Under the pieces are notes generated by a model, which saw only the letters and a program-made list of their open reading frames with translations, was not told where the DNA came from and searched no databases. This document shows, piece by piece, positions 1 to 8,915 of a stretch of 46,396 bases of DNA. How positions within the stretch are numbered: position 1 is the stretch's first letter; each line of letters starts with the position of its first letter. The DNA is from Candidatus Nomurabacteria bacterium RIFCSPLOWO2_01_FULL_42_17 (GTDB lineage: Bacteria > Patescibacteriota > Minisyncoccia > Phycocordibacterales > UBA9973), in assembly GCA_001785985.1 (NCBI GenBank), contig MFVE01000006.1, forward strand, positions 33,049 to 79,444, in the 5' to 3' direction. Both the position numbers and the translations under genes were made by a program.

Positions 1-186
1 CCGAGAGACGCTTTCTTTGCTTCGGCTACATTTCTCGCCGACAAGGGGGCCGTCGGGATCAGCTTTAGCGCCCAGAGCAGAGCGGCGTGCAGTTATTATG
101 GAACAGGAGGAGCTTCTTGCGCCTATAGTCGAAGCGTGATGGCTTTGAAAACCAAAATACAGGCAGATATAGATTTACTTCGCTAG
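1..186 (+). CDS. C-terminal end of a probable cell-wall lytic/secreted protein (partial)
   Basis: An open frame runs from the first base of the window to TAG at 184-186 (61 residues). It continues from outside, so its start and most of the protein are missing. The visible tail has a helix with FLADKGA, a YYGTGG segment, a Cys-containing stretch (SCAYSRSVM) and a final amphipathic helix ending IQADIDLLR. This pattern resembles the end of MltB/Slt-like lytic transglycosylase domains carried by secreted CPR coiled-coil proteins, but that is inference from a short piece. There is no start codon near the window edge, so this is not a complete small gene. rpmE follows 38 bases downstream on the same strand. 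Confidence 0.5.
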   Translation, partial: PRDAFFASATFLADKGAVGISFSAQSRAACSYYGTGGASCAYSRSVMALKTKIQADIDLLR

Positions 187-224
187 TTGCCTTTGTGATA
201 AGTTCATGATAACCTCTAAAAGCA

Positions 225-446
225 ATGAAAAAAGATATACATCCAAAATATGATATAAAAACAAAGGCGACCTGCGCGTGCGGGGCAGTTTTTGAAGTTG
301 GTTCTACCATGCCATCTATCGCGATGGAGATCTGCAGTCAATGCCATCCTTTCTATACTGGCAATGAAAAAATAATGGATACAGCTGGACGCGTAGAGCG
401 ATTCAACAAGCGCCGTGCTGCGACTGCTACTAAAACGAAGAAATAA
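225..446 (+). CDS. rpmE: Large ribosomal subunit protein bL31
   Basis: A 73-residue protein of the bL31 family, which binds the large ribosomal subunit near the central protuberance. The zinc-ribbon form is visible: a CAC pair near residues 17-19 and a CSQC pair near 38-41, followed by the family signature HPFYTG. The C-terminus is a basic tail rich in Lys, Thr and Ala. Length is usual for the family. The stop TAA (444-446) abuts the ATG of prfA (447), so the two are almost certainly cotranscribed and translationally coupled. Four zinc-ligand cysteines suggest the zinc-replete (C+) type. Confidence 0.95.
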   Translation: MKKDIHPKYDIKTKATCACGAVFEVGSTMPSIAMEICSQCHPFYTGNEKIMDTAGRVERFNKRRAATATKTKK

Positions 447-1430
447 ATGAATTTAGACGAACTTAAAAAAGATCACCGTACTAGCTATCTCGCGGATATG
501 TTAGAGAGCTTGGCTCGCAAAGAGGCGGAAGTGCGGGAAATGCTTGCAGGTGATGAGACACTGCATGAAATGGCGGTGGCCGAACTCAAAGGAATTCAAG
601 AAGAAAAAGAAGCCTTAGAAAAACAAGTGGGAGAAATCTTAGATAAAGACAAAGAGGAAGAAGAGATGACCAATGAGATAGTCCTCGAAGTGCGCTCTGG
701 CGCCGGGGGCGACGAGGCCTCTCTTTTCGCATGGGAGCTCGCGCATATGTATGAAAAATTTTCAGAATCTCAAGGTTGGACTTGGAGAGTGAATTATGAA
801 TCCAAAAGCGATTTGAATGGCTACAAGGAAGCAAGTTTTGAAATAAAAGGCAAGAAGAATGAGAATGTTTATGAAAAAATGCGTTTCGAGACAGGAGTGC
901 ATCGAGTGCAGAGAATGCCAGCAACCGAAAAAAACGGCAGGATCCATACTTCGACGGCATCGGTGGCAGTTTTACCGATTAGGAAAAAAGTTTCTATCAA
1001 AATTGATCCGAGCGAGTTTGAGATGGAATATTCTCGCTCCGGCGGCAAGGGCGGGCAAAATGTAAACAAAGTGGAGACAGCTGTACGCATCATCCACAAG
1101 CCGACTGGGCTCGATGTGCGCTCCACCAATGAACGCAGTCAGCTTGCGAATCGGGAAAAAGCGATGGCTATTTTAACCGCAAAACTTCAGCAATTAGAAG
1201 AAGAGAAAGAGGCTAAAAAATACGCGAGTGTCAGAAAAGAGCAGATAGGTACCGCGGATCGATCTGAAAAAATACGCACATATAATTTTCCCCAAGACCG
1301 TGTGACTGATCATCGCATAAAAAAATCATGGCACAACTTGCCGAAAATAATGGAAGGTGAAATAGGGCAGATTATTGCTGATCTTGAATCCGGGGCGGTG
1401 GGAAGTGAGGGGGATGAAAACGAAGAATAA
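447..1430 (+). CDS. prfA: Peptide chain release factor 1
   Basis: A class I release factor of 327 residues, slightly shorter than the usual ~360 because the N-terminal domain is reduced. It recognises UAA/UAG and triggers peptidyl-tRNA hydrolysis. The codon-reading tripeptide is PAT (residues 158-160), the RF1 form; RF2 carries SPF. The catalytic GGQ lies at residues 202-204 within SGGKGGQNVNKVETAV. The domain 2 signature GAGGDEASLFA is at residues 86-95, and the C-terminal DRSEKIRTYNFPQDRVTDHRI motif region is intact. ATG follows the rpmE stop directly. It ends 122 bases before the RRM gene, which has its own promoter. Confidence 0.97.
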   Translation: MNLDELKKDHRTSYLADMLESLARKEAEVREMLAGDETLHEMAVAELKGIQEEKEALEKQVGEILDKDKEEEEMTNEIVLEVRSGAGGDEASLFAWELAHMYEKFSESQGWTWRVNYESKSDLNGYKEASFEIKGKKNENVYEKMRFETGVHRVQRMPATEKNGRIHTSTASVAVLPIRKKVSIKIDPSEFEMEYSRSGGKGGQNVNKVETAVRIIHKPTGLDVRSTNERSQLANREKAMAILTAKLQQLEEEKEAKKYASVRKEQIGTADRSEKIRTYNFPQDRVTDHRIKKSWHNLPKIMEGEIGQIIADLESGAVGSEGDENEE

Positions 1431-1436
1431 TAAAAA

Positions 1437-1464
1437 TTGCTTTTCATTTTAGATATGTTATGAT
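1437..1464 (+). promoter_or_regulatory. Promoter of the RRM protein gene
   Basis: TTGCTT at 1437-1442, a 16-base spacer and TATGAT at 1459-1464. A start near 1471 would give an ~80-base 5' leader. The leader contains two potential hairpins: CTCG/CGAG around 1487-1507, and a near-palindrome CCCGATTTTTAAAAACGGG just before a GGGAG ribosome-binding site. A long structured leader is common for cold- or stress-responsive RNA-binding protein genes. The block TTSWTTTTCATT...ATTTCGAATG recurs at 9777-9815. Confidence 0.55.
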
Positions 1465-1552
1465 TTCGAATGTAGTTTCTCGTTTAGCGAAATCGAGTCT
1501 ACGTTTATAAGTAGTTTTTGCCCGATTTTTAAAAACGGGAGAAGTAAAGAAA

Positions 1553-1873
1553 ATGGCTACAAAGCTATATGTAGGGGGACTCCCTTACAGCACACAAGAA
1601 GCTGCTCTCAAAGAGCTCTTCGCACAAGCTGGATCTGTAGTATCCGCTGTGATTATCATGGACAAGATGTCTGGTCGTTCAAAAGGTTTTGGATTCGTAG
1701 AAATGGATAGCGCTGATGCAGCTGCAAAGGCTATCTCAATGTTTAACGATCAAGAATTCGAAGGACGCAAACTTACTGTCAACGAAGCTCGCCCTATGGA
1801 AGCTCGACCACCAAGAAGTGGAGGCAATGACCGAGGAGGTTATGGGGGAGGAGGCGGACGCCGAGAATACTAA
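1553..1873 (+). CDS. RRM-domain RNA-binding protein, glycine-rich
   Basis: A 106-residue single-RRM protein of the type found in cyanobacteria and many CPR genomes. RNP2 (LYVGGL, residues 5-10) and RNP1 (KGFGFVEM, about 45-52) are both intact, including the aromatic residues that stack on RNA. After the RRM (residues 3-80) comes a short Arg/Gly-rich tail with GGYGGGGGRREY. It probably acts as an RNA chaperone or regulator. The gene is monocistronic: own promoter, long leader, GGGAG ribosome-binding site about 12 bases before ATG, and an intrinsic terminator 36 bases after the stop. Confidence 0.93.
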   Translation: MATKLYVGGLPYSTQEAALKELFAQAGSVVSAVIIMDKMSGRSKGFGFVEMDSADAAAKAISMFNDQEFEGRKLTVNEARPMEARPPRSGGNDRGGYGGGGGRREY

Positions 1874-1908
1874 TTTATCTAATTTAAATTTAGATCTCAG
1901 ATTAAACA

Positions 1909-1938
1909 AAAAACCACCTTGGGTGGTTTTTTGTTTTT
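1909..1938 (+). terminator. Intrinsic terminator of the RRM gene
   Basis: Perfect stem AAAAACCACC (1909-1918) / GGTGGTTTTT (1922-1931) with a TTG loop, followed by T-rich sequence. With A-runs on one side and T-runs on the other it can work in both directions, so it may also end transcripts of the minus-strand tRNA-Ile gene. Confidence 0.85.
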
Positions 1939-1939
1939 G

Positions 1940-2011
1940 TGAGTGTGGAAGGAATCGGACCTTCGACCTCTGTCTTATCAGGACAGCGTTCTACCACTGA
2001 ACTACACACTC
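1940..2011 (-). tRNA. tRNA-Ile (anticodon GAT)
   Basis: A 72-base cloverleaf on the minus strand. The acceptor stem GAGTGTG/CACACTC pairs fully. The D-arm contains AGTGGTA, and the anticodon arm is CTGTC-CTGATAA-GACAG with anticodon GAU. The T-stem is GAAGG/CCTTC and the discriminator is A. CCA is not encoded, so it must be added enzymatically. The T-loop reads TCCGATT, with C instead of the near-universal U at position 55. The gene lies between the RRM terminator and the ATP synthase promoter. Confidence 0.93.
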
Positions 2012-2060
2012 AATACGAAAAACTATATCAAAATAAGCATATAGACGCAAACTTTTGGAT

Positions 2061-2095
2061 TTGCATCTCGCGCATTTTTCCCTTATACTGCAGAC
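2061..2095 (+). promoter_or_regulatory. ATP synthase operon promoter (leaderless)
   Basis: TTGCAT at 2061-2066, a 17-base spacer, TATACT at 2084-2089, then six bases and ATG at 2096. This geometry places the transcription start on the A of the start codon, so the first gene of the operon should be read from a leaderless mRNA. Confidence 0.7.
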
Positions 2096-2287
2096 ATGAA
2101 CTGGACACCAGTGATTGTTTTTTATGTTAAAACGACTGCATGGGTTGTATTACCTTTGGTTATAGGTCTAATAGCTGGCAAGTTCACTGAAAGTCAGACT
2201 TTGTTCTTTGTTTTCTTGATGATAGGTTTTGGTATCACCTGTTTCGGGATTTACAAAGAAATAAAGCAATATAAAAAGAATTTATAA
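2096..2287 (+). CDS. Small membrane protein, AtpI/AtpZ-like
   Basis: A 63-residue protein with two predicted membrane helices (about residues 10-28 and 35-53) joined by a short loop with Gly and Lys (GLIAGKF). A basic tail (KEIKQYKKNL) follows. This is the size and layout of the AtpI/AtpZ family, whose genes head many F-type ATP synthase operons and which assist c-ring assembly or Mg2+ handling. Assignment rests on position and topology; the sequence is too short for a firm family call. It starts at the leaderless promoter, and its stop TAA directly precedes the ATG of atpB. Confidence 0.7.
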   Translation: MNWTPVIVFYVKTTAWVVLPLVIGLIAGKFTESQTLFFVFLMIGFGITCFGIYKEIKQYKKNL

Positions 2288-3160
2288 ATGGCAACGCAAA
2301 CAGAAAATAATAATATACAACCAATTCATGAGACAACTATTTATGCAGAGCCGGTTTTTCATGTTGGAAATTTCCAAATTACAAATTCATTACTGAATTC
2401 GTGGTTGGCGGTTTTGGTCATCATCGTTTTTTGCTTGGCTCTTCGTTTAAAATTGAAACAAATTCCGAGCAAGATTCAGCACGTTTTTGAAATTCTTTTA
2501 GAGGGCGCGCTTTCGCTTTGCGATCAAGTGACAAACGATCGAAAGATAACGCTAAAAATTTTCCCCATTGTCACATCATTATTTATTTTTATTTTAGTAA
2601 ACAATTGGCTTGGGCTCCTGCCGATCGTGGGTTCAGTTGGATATTTTGCAAACGAAGCCGGACATTCTGTCTTCATACCTCTTTTCCGGGCTGGGACGGC
2701 TGATATCAACACTACTTTGGCTCTAAGTATCGCGATTGTAGTCGCTTCAAATGTTTTTGGAATCATTGCCATCGGCGCTTGGAAAATTTTCAATAAGTAT
2801 GTTAATATCAAGGCACTCGGAGGGATCGCGACTAAATTCCGAAAAGACAAAAATGTTTTGATTGTTGCGCCTATTACGTTTTTCGTCGGTATTTTGGAAC
2901 TTATCGGGGAAATGGCAAAAGTTGCCTCGCTTTCTTTCCGACTTTTCGGTAATGTTTTTGCTGGAGAGGTGTTGCTGGCTTCGATGGGCGCAATCTTTCT
3001 CTATCTTCTGCCGACGCCGTTCCTTTTCTTAGAGGTATTTATCGGTCTGATCCAGGCGCTCATCTTTTCTCTTCTGGCGGCGGTTTATTTCACCATCGCG
3101 GCGCAAGATCACGAGGAGCATGGGGAAGAGGATCATGAAAAAAGATTGGCGCATGTATAA
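2288..3160 (+). CDS. atpB: ATP synthase Fo subunit a
   Basis: A 290-residue polytopic membrane protein, the stator half-channel partner of the c-ring. The essential arginine is Arg218 in SLSFRLFGN, and the flanking helix ELIGEMAKVASLSFRLFG is the family signature. A second conserved helix near the C-terminus (FIGLIQALIFSLLAAVYF) is also present. The N-terminus carries about 30 extra hydrophilic residues, and a His/Glu-rich tail (DHEEHGEEDHE) ends the protein. It follows the AtpI-like gene without a gap and is 57 bases before atpE. Confidence 0.96.
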   Translation: MATQTENNNIQPIHETTIYAEPVFHVGNFQITNSLLNSWLAVLVIIVFCLALRLKLKQIPSKIQHVFEILLEGALSLCDQVTNDRKITLKIFPIVTSLFIFILVNNWLGLLPIVGSVGYFANEAGHSVFIPLFRAGTADINTTLALSIAIVVASNVFGIIAIGAWKIFNKYVNIKALGGIATKFRKDKNVLIVAPITFFVGILELIGEMAKVASLSFRLFGNVFAGEVLLASMGAIFLYLLPTPFLFLEVFIGLIQALIFSLLAAVYFTIAAQDHEEHGEEDHEKRLAHV

Positions 3161-3172
3161 AATTATTATTAG

Positions 3173-3457
<285 letters not shown>

Positions 3458-3508
3458 ATAGTTTTCAATTCAAAAAAATTAAAAACGTTTATTTTATAAG
3501 AAAAATTT

Positions 3509-3958
3509 ATGCAGGAATTTATCGATACATTTCACATAGATTGGAAGTTGATGATTGCCCAATTGATAAATTTTGGGATTGTGTTTTTGGTTTTCTATCT
3601 TTTGGCCGCCAAGCCCTTGCGCAAATTGATGCAAGACAGGGGAGATTTGATTTCAAAAGGAGTAGATGATGCTAAGAAGAATGATGCGATGTTAAAGGCA
3701 ACCAAGGCAGAATATGACGAAATGCTTGTAAAGGCGCGCGTCGAATCAAATAAGATTTTTCAAGAAGGCCAGAAAGATTTAGAGCAATTAAAGGCAGAAA
3801 CTATGGAAAAGATAAAAAAAGACACAGATGAATGGCAAAAGAATAGAATTAAGCAAATAGAGATTGATAAGAACATTATTGTAGAGTCGGTCAAAGAGGA
3901 TATTGTATCTTTGGCCACTTTGGCGGCCAATAAAATAATGGACGAGAAGAACAAATAA
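3509..3958 (+). CDS. atpF: ATP synthase Fo subunit b
   Basis: A 149-residue peripheral stalk subunit. One membrane helix near the N-terminus (about residues 17-33, INFGIVFLVFYLLAAKPL) is followed by a long charged coiled coil to the end. The conserved Arg-Lys after the helix (KPLRKLMQDR) is present. Length is near the usual 155-165. It is five bases upstream of atpH in the operon. There is only one b gene, so the stalk should be a homodimer. Confidence 0.93.
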   Translation: MQEFIDTFHIDWKLMIAQLINFGIVFLVFYLLAAKPLRKLMQDRGDLISKGVDDAKKNDAMLKATKAEYDEMLVKARVESNKIFQEGQKDLEQLKAETMEKIKKDTDEWQKNRIKQIEIDKNIIVESVKEDIVSLATLAANKIMDEKNK

Positions 3959-3962
3959 AATT

Positions 3963-4373
3963 ATGTCAAAAGTTTCCCCAAAAAATATAGCCGAAGCGAT
4001 CTATGAAGCAACAGAAGGTAAATCAGGAGCGTCGCTTGCTCCTGCCATCAAAAACTCTGTGCAAATTTTACACAGCAAAAGGATGTTGGGAAAATCAGAA
4101 GAAGTTCTGAAAGAATTACAAAATATTTTTGACAAAAAAACGGGTACGATCAGAGCGAAAATCACCACTGGGAGAGACTTGGGAACCGAGGAAAGAAAAA
4201 GAATCGAAAGTGAAATCAAGGAAAATTATAAGGGCAAGTCGGTGGTGAGTGAATTTTTTAAAAAAGAAGAATTGTTGGGCGGAGTGCGGATCGAAGTCGG
4301 CGATGAAGTGCGAGATTCGTCATACAAAAACCAATTGGAGAAATTAAAAAATTTTTTAATGCAAGAAAAGTAA
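3963..4373 (+). CDS. atpH: ATP synthase F1 subunit delta (short form)
   Basis: A 136-residue OSCP/delta protein that ties the peripheral stalk to the top of F1. The family is normally about 175-180 residues. Here the N-terminal helical bundle is shortened, while the C-terminal part is retained: TITGRDLG-like segment, then EFFKKEELLGGVRIEVGDEV and a final amphipathic helix. The conserved LLGGVRIEVGDEVRDSS stretch supports the call. Next is a 76-base gap that holds a repeated inverted element directly before atpA. Confidence 0.88.
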   Translation: MSKVSPKNIAEAIYEATEGKSGASLAPAIKNSVQILHSKRMLGKSEEVLKELQNIFDKKTGTIRAKITTGRDLGTEERKRIESEIKENYKGKSVVSEFFKKEELLGGVRIEVGDEVRDSSYKNQLEKLKNFLMQEK

Positions 4374-4380
4374 AAATACT

Positions 4381-4449
4381 TGTCCCGTACTAAATTTTCG
4401 ATTACGGGATATAATGATAAAGATTATTAATTAAAATTTTAGTACTGGG
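4381..4449 (+). repeat. ~70-bp inverted element, copy 1 (before atpA)
   Basis: Left arm TGTCCCGTACTAAATTTT (4381-4398), variable centre, right arm TTAAAATTTTAGTACTGGG (4431-4449), which ends on the base before the atpA ATG. The arms are inverted repeats with two single-base bulges. A second copy with identical arms and an unrelated centre lies at 35086-35155. This copy's centre contains TATAAT at 4410-4415. Confidence 0.85.
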
Positions 4450-5949
4450 ATGTCAAATCATATAGTAGAAAATTTAAGAAAAGAGATAGAAGCTTTTAAA
4501 ATAGAAGTCAAGACCGAAAAGGTGGGCAAGGTTTTAGAGGTTTTCGACGGTATTGCGAAAGTTTCCGGACTTTCTGATATTAAATCTTCAGAAATGGTGA
4601 CTTTTCCTGCTGGCGAGGTGGGCGTAGCGCTCAATCTAGAAGAAGACGCAGTCGGAATAATTATTCTTGGCGATTTTTCTAAAATAAAAGAAGGCGATGA
4701 AGTCAAAGCGACCGGCAGAATATTGGAAATACCAGTTTCCGATGGTATTTTGGGACGCGTGGTCAATGCTGTCGGCACTCCAATTGATGGAAAGGGAACT
4801 ATCAAGGCTGGCAAGACCTATCCGATTGAAAAAGTGGCTCCTGGTGTCGTTACTCGTCAAAGTGTGGATCAGCCCGTGGCGACGGGCATCAAAGCGATTG
4901 ATGCTATTATTCCCGTCGGTCGTGGTCAACGCGAACTCATTATTGGAGATCGTCAAACTGGGAAGACAGCTCTCGCTATCGATGCTATTTTAAATCAAAA
5001 AGGTCAAAATATGATTTGTGTTTATGTTTCTATTGGACAAAAAGATTCTAAGTTGCGTAAATTACAGGCAAGACTCGAAGCAGGTAATAGCATGGATTAC
5101 ACAGTGATCGTTTCTGCTGGAGCATCTGAAGCCGCAGCCATGTCCTACATTGCTCCATATGCTGGTGTTTCGATAGCGGAATATTTTATGGATCAAGGCA
5201 AAGACGTATTAATTATCTATGATGATCTTTCAAAGCATGCTGTGGCTTATCGCGAGATCTCGCTCCTTTTGCGCCGTCCACCGGGCCGCGAGGCGTATCC
5301 CGGAGATGTTTTCTATTTGCACTCAAGGTTGCTCGAGCGAGCTTGCCGAAGAAATGCAAAATATGGCGGGGGATCCATCACCGCATTTCCAATTATTGAG
5401 ACTCAAGCAGGGGATATTTCTGCTTACATTCCGACGAATGTGATTTCTATTACCGATGGACAAATTTTCCTCGAGACAGATCTTTTTTATAAAGGAATTC
5501 GGCCAGCCGTAAATGTAGGTAGTTCGGTGTCTCGAGTGGGTTCCTCCGCGCAGATCAAAGCGATGAAAAAAGTTGCGGGAACATTAAAACTCGACCTTGC
5601 GCAATTTCGTGAACTTGAAGCCTTCTCTCAATTTGGCTCGGATCTCGATGAATCTACTAAGCGCCAGCTAGAACGCGGTAAAAGATCTGTTGAAGTTCTA
5701 AAACAGCTCCAATACGCTCCAGTCAAAACAGAGCATCAAGTGGTTACTTTCTATGCCTTAACCAAAGGTTTTATGGACGATGTGCCAGTAGAGAAAATAA
5801 AAGAATTTGAAGCCGGATTAATAGAATATAGCGAACGAAACGCTAAAACTTTTTATAAAGAAGTTATGGAAACAAAAATGTGGACAGATAAAGGCGAAGA
5901 GCAACTTAAAAAAGCGATTGGGGATTTCAAGGCAAGTTTTCAAAAATAA
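4450..5949 (+). CDS. atpA: ATP synthase F1 subunit alpha
   Basis: A 499-residue nucleotide-binding, non-catalytic subunit of the F1 hexamer. The P-loop GDRQTGKT is at residues 166-173. The signature [21 protein letters not shown] and the arginine-finger region [13 protein letters not shown] are both intact. Length and domain order (beta barrel, RecA-like core, helical C-domain) match the family. The start is the ATG that directly follows the 70-bp inverted element. atpG follows after three bases. Confidence 0.98.
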   Translation: MSNHIVENLRKEIEAFKIEVKTEKVGKVLEVFDGIAKVSGLSDIKSSEMVTFPAGEVGVALNLEEDAVGIIILGDFSKIKEGDEVKATGRILEIPVSDGILGRVVNAVGTPIDGKGTIKAGKTYPIEKVAPGVVTRQSVDQPVATGIKAIDAIIPVGRGQRELIIGDRQTGKTALAIDAILNQKGQNMICVYVSIGQKDSKLRKLQARLEAGNSMDYTVIVSAGASEAAAMSYIAPYAGVSIAEYFMDQGKDVLIIYDDLSKHAVAYREISLLLRRPPGREAYPGDVFYLHSRLLERACRRNAKYGGGSITAFPIIETQAGDISAYIPTNVISITDGQIFLETDLFYKGIRPAVNVGSSVSRVGSSAQIKAMKKVAGTLKLDLAQFRELEAFSQFGSDLDESTKRQLERGKRSVEVLKQLQYAPVKTEHQVVTFYALTKGFMDDVPVEKIKEFEAGLIEYSERNAKTFYKEVMETKMWTDKGEEQLKKAIGDFKASFQK

Positions 5950-5952
5950 TTT

Positions 5953-6873
5953 ATGGCCGGAACAAAAGAAATTAAAAGAAGAATAAAGAGTGTGAAAAAC
6001 ACGAAGAAGATCACCAAGGCGATGGAGCTGGTGGCGGCGAGCAAAATGAAACGTGCTGTTTCATCTACGCTCGCTTCACGTTTATATGCGGAATATTCCT
6101 GGGAGATTTTGACTTCAATCGCGCAAAATGTAGAAGAGCTAGACCACCCACTTTTCACAGAAAGAAAGAATGTAGACGTCGGACGTCTACAAAAGGTTTT
6201 AATTATTTTGATTACATCCAACAGAGGTCTTTGTGGAGCTTATAATGCGCAGGTCATCAAAAAAACAATTTCATTATTAAAAAACAAAGATGTGAGTATT
6301 GATGCTGTAACAATAGGTAAAAAAGGGGATGTGGCAATGCGCAGATTGGGTGTAGATGTCATCGCCTCTTTTACAGATTTAAGCGATAAAATTTCTTTGT
6401 CCGAGATTGTTCCCATTGCCAAGCTCGCTATAGATGAATACATTTCAGAAAAATATGATAAAGTTCTGGTGGCGTATACGGATTTCATTTCAGCTCTTAC
6501 CCAAAGAGCAAATATTAAACAAATACTGCCAGTGAGTAAAGCGGATTTGAAAGAAGTGATTGAATCATTAGAACAAATCAAACATCACGAAGGAAAAGAA
6601 ATGGATAATAAAAAGATTGATTATTTATTTGAAGGAGATAAAGTAAAATTGATCAGTTCGCTCGCAGAGAAGTTGACTAGGATGCAAATATATCAGATGC
6701 TTTTAGAATCAAATGCCAGTGAGCAGTCCAGTCGAATGGTCGCGATGAAAAATGCCAGTGATGCTTCGGGAGAAATGATTGATGATTTGACTTTGATGTT
6801 CAATAAAGCGAGACAGGCGAATATTACCAGAGAAATTTCCGAGATCAGTGCCGGAATGGCATCCGTAAGCTGA
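5953..6873 (+). CDS. atpG: ATP synthase F1 subunit gamma
   Basis: A 306-residue central shaft of the rotor. The N-terminal helix KRRIKSVKNTKKITKAMELVAASKM region and the C-terminal helix with SRMVAMKNASDAS are the expected coiled-coil pair. The Rossmann-like middle carries ITSNRGLCGAYN. Two perfect palindromes affect the gene. One at 6171-6191 encodes a short VDVGRL insertion just before the ITSNRGLCG strand. The other at 6862-6883 forms the last codons, with the TGA stop in its loop. The end MASVS therefore probably differs from the ancestral C-terminus. Confidence 0.96.
   Translation: MAGTKEIKRRIKSVKNTKKITKAMELVAASKMKRAVSSTLASRLYAEYSWEILTSIAQNVEELDHPLFTERKNVDVGRLQKVLIILITSNRGLCGAYNAQVIKKTISLLKNKDVSIDAVTIGKKGDVAMRRLGVDVIASFTDLSDKISLSEIVPIAKLAIDEYISEKYDKVLVAYTDFISALTQRANIKQILPVSKADLKEVIESLEQIKHHEGKEMDNKKIDYLFEGDKVKLISSLAEKLTRMQIYQMLLESNASEQSSRMVAMKNASDASGEMIDDLTLMFNKARQANITREISEISAGMASVS
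6171..6191. repeat. Perfect palindrome inside atpG
   Basis: TGTAGACGTC (6171-6180), one central G, then its exact reverse complement (6182-6191). It is in frame and encodes residues that look like an insertion relative to typical gamma subunits. Confidence 0.85.
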
Positions 6874-6883
6874 CGCTTACGGA
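6862..6883. repeat. Palindrome carrying the atpG stop codon
   Basis: TCCGTAAGC (6862-6870), loop TGAC, then GCTTACGGA (6875-6883). The stop codon TGA is the loop. It could act as an RNA hairpin protecting the atpG 3' end or separating atpG from atpD. Confidence 0.8.
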
Positions 6884-6925
6884 ATATTTAAATATTTAAA
6901 AATTTAAATAAAAAATTATCAATAA

Positions 6926-8320
<1,395 letters not shown>

Positions 8321-8344
8321 TAGTTGAAAGTCGAAAGTTCTTAA

Positions 8345-8405
8345 AGTTCATAAAGTAAAAATTTCTTAAACTTTATAACTTTATAACTTTATAACTTTAT
8401 GAACT
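8345..8405 (+). promoter_or_regulatory. Inverted repeat spanning the atpC start, with tandem 9-mers
   Basis: AGTTCATAAAGT at 8345-8356 is the exact reverse complement of ACTTTATGAACT at 8394-8405, and the atpC ATG (8399-8401) lies inside the right arm. Between the arms are about three tandem copies of AACTTTATA, each of which can also pair with the left arm. The structure could hide the start codon and set the low epsilon:beta ratio. Confidence 0.7.
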
Positions 8406-8893
8406 CATCTATGAAGCAACTAAAACTTAAAATTATCACCCCCGAACGCCTTGTCTTAGAAGATATGGTGGATCAAGTTACTATGCCCACGACAGAAGGC
8501 GAGATTACCGTTTTGCCGGATCATATTCCTCTGATTGTCGGTCTTGCGTCGGGAGATGTAATTGCAGATGTAAATGGCGAGCATGTACCGATGGCTGTCG
8601 TTGGAGGTTTTGTGGAAGTGAAAAAGGGCGAGAATGGGATGACAGAGGTGGCTGTGCTAGCTGATTTTGCCGAGCATGTGTCTGAACTCTCTGATGATAA
8701 GATAGAAAAAGCAAAAGCGCGCGCCGAGGAATTGAGAAAACAAATGCCTGCCCGCAATGCTACAGGCATAGCTGTTGCAGGCGGGGAAAACAAAGACCAT
8801 GTAGACTTTGAACATTTTGAAGCCGAATTAGAACGTTCACTCACCCGAGTAAAAATTTCTGATAAATGGAGAACTAGGAAATATAGGAAATAG
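8399..8893 (+). CDS. atpC: ATP synthase F1 subunit epsilon
   Basis: A 164-residue epsilon subunit: an N-terminal beta-sandwich (residues 5-90) and a helical C-terminal domain. The signature GEITVLPDHIPLI is present near residues 34-46. A 30-residue extension beyond the usual ~135 ends in the basic tail DKWRTRKYRK. ATG at 8399 is chosen; a second ATG at 8411 (MKQLKLK) fits the family start equally well and lies outside the hairpin stem. The last 40 bases recur as a diverged direct repeat at 9729-9768. Confidence 0.93.
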   Translation: MNSSMKQLKLKIITPERLVLEDMVDQVTMPTTEGEITVLPDHIPLIVGLASGDVIADVNGEHVPMAVVGGFVEVKKGENGMTEVAVLADFAEHVSELSDDKIEKAKARAEELRKQMPARNATGIAVAGGENKDHVDFEHFEAELERSLTRVKISDKWRTRKYRK

Positions 8894-8900
8894 AATTTAT
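8861..8900 (+). repeat. Direct repeat of the atpC tail, copy 1
   Basis: Forty bases covering the end of atpC match 9729-9768 at 33 of 40 positions. The two copies bracket the gene at 8916-9596. Confidence 0.8.
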
Positions 8901-8915
8901 GGTATAATTAAGAAT

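Noticed and set aside
586-960. Long antisense frame in prfA
   Set aside because: Shadow of a well-conserved gene; low-complexity Leu/Phe/Arg product without signals.
1939-2130. Open frame across tRNA-Ile and the ATP synthase promoter
   Set aside because: It reads through the antisense of a clear tRNA and has no homology or ribosome-binding site.
8367-8400. Tandem AACTTTATA repeats as a CRISPR or microsatellite
   Set aside because: Only about three 9-base copies and no spacers; better explained with the inverted repeat at atpC.
8745-8775. ATGCCTG/CAGGCAT inverted repeat in atpC as a member of the palindrome family
   Set aside because: Arms of 7 bp with a 12-base loop are weak and can arise by chance.
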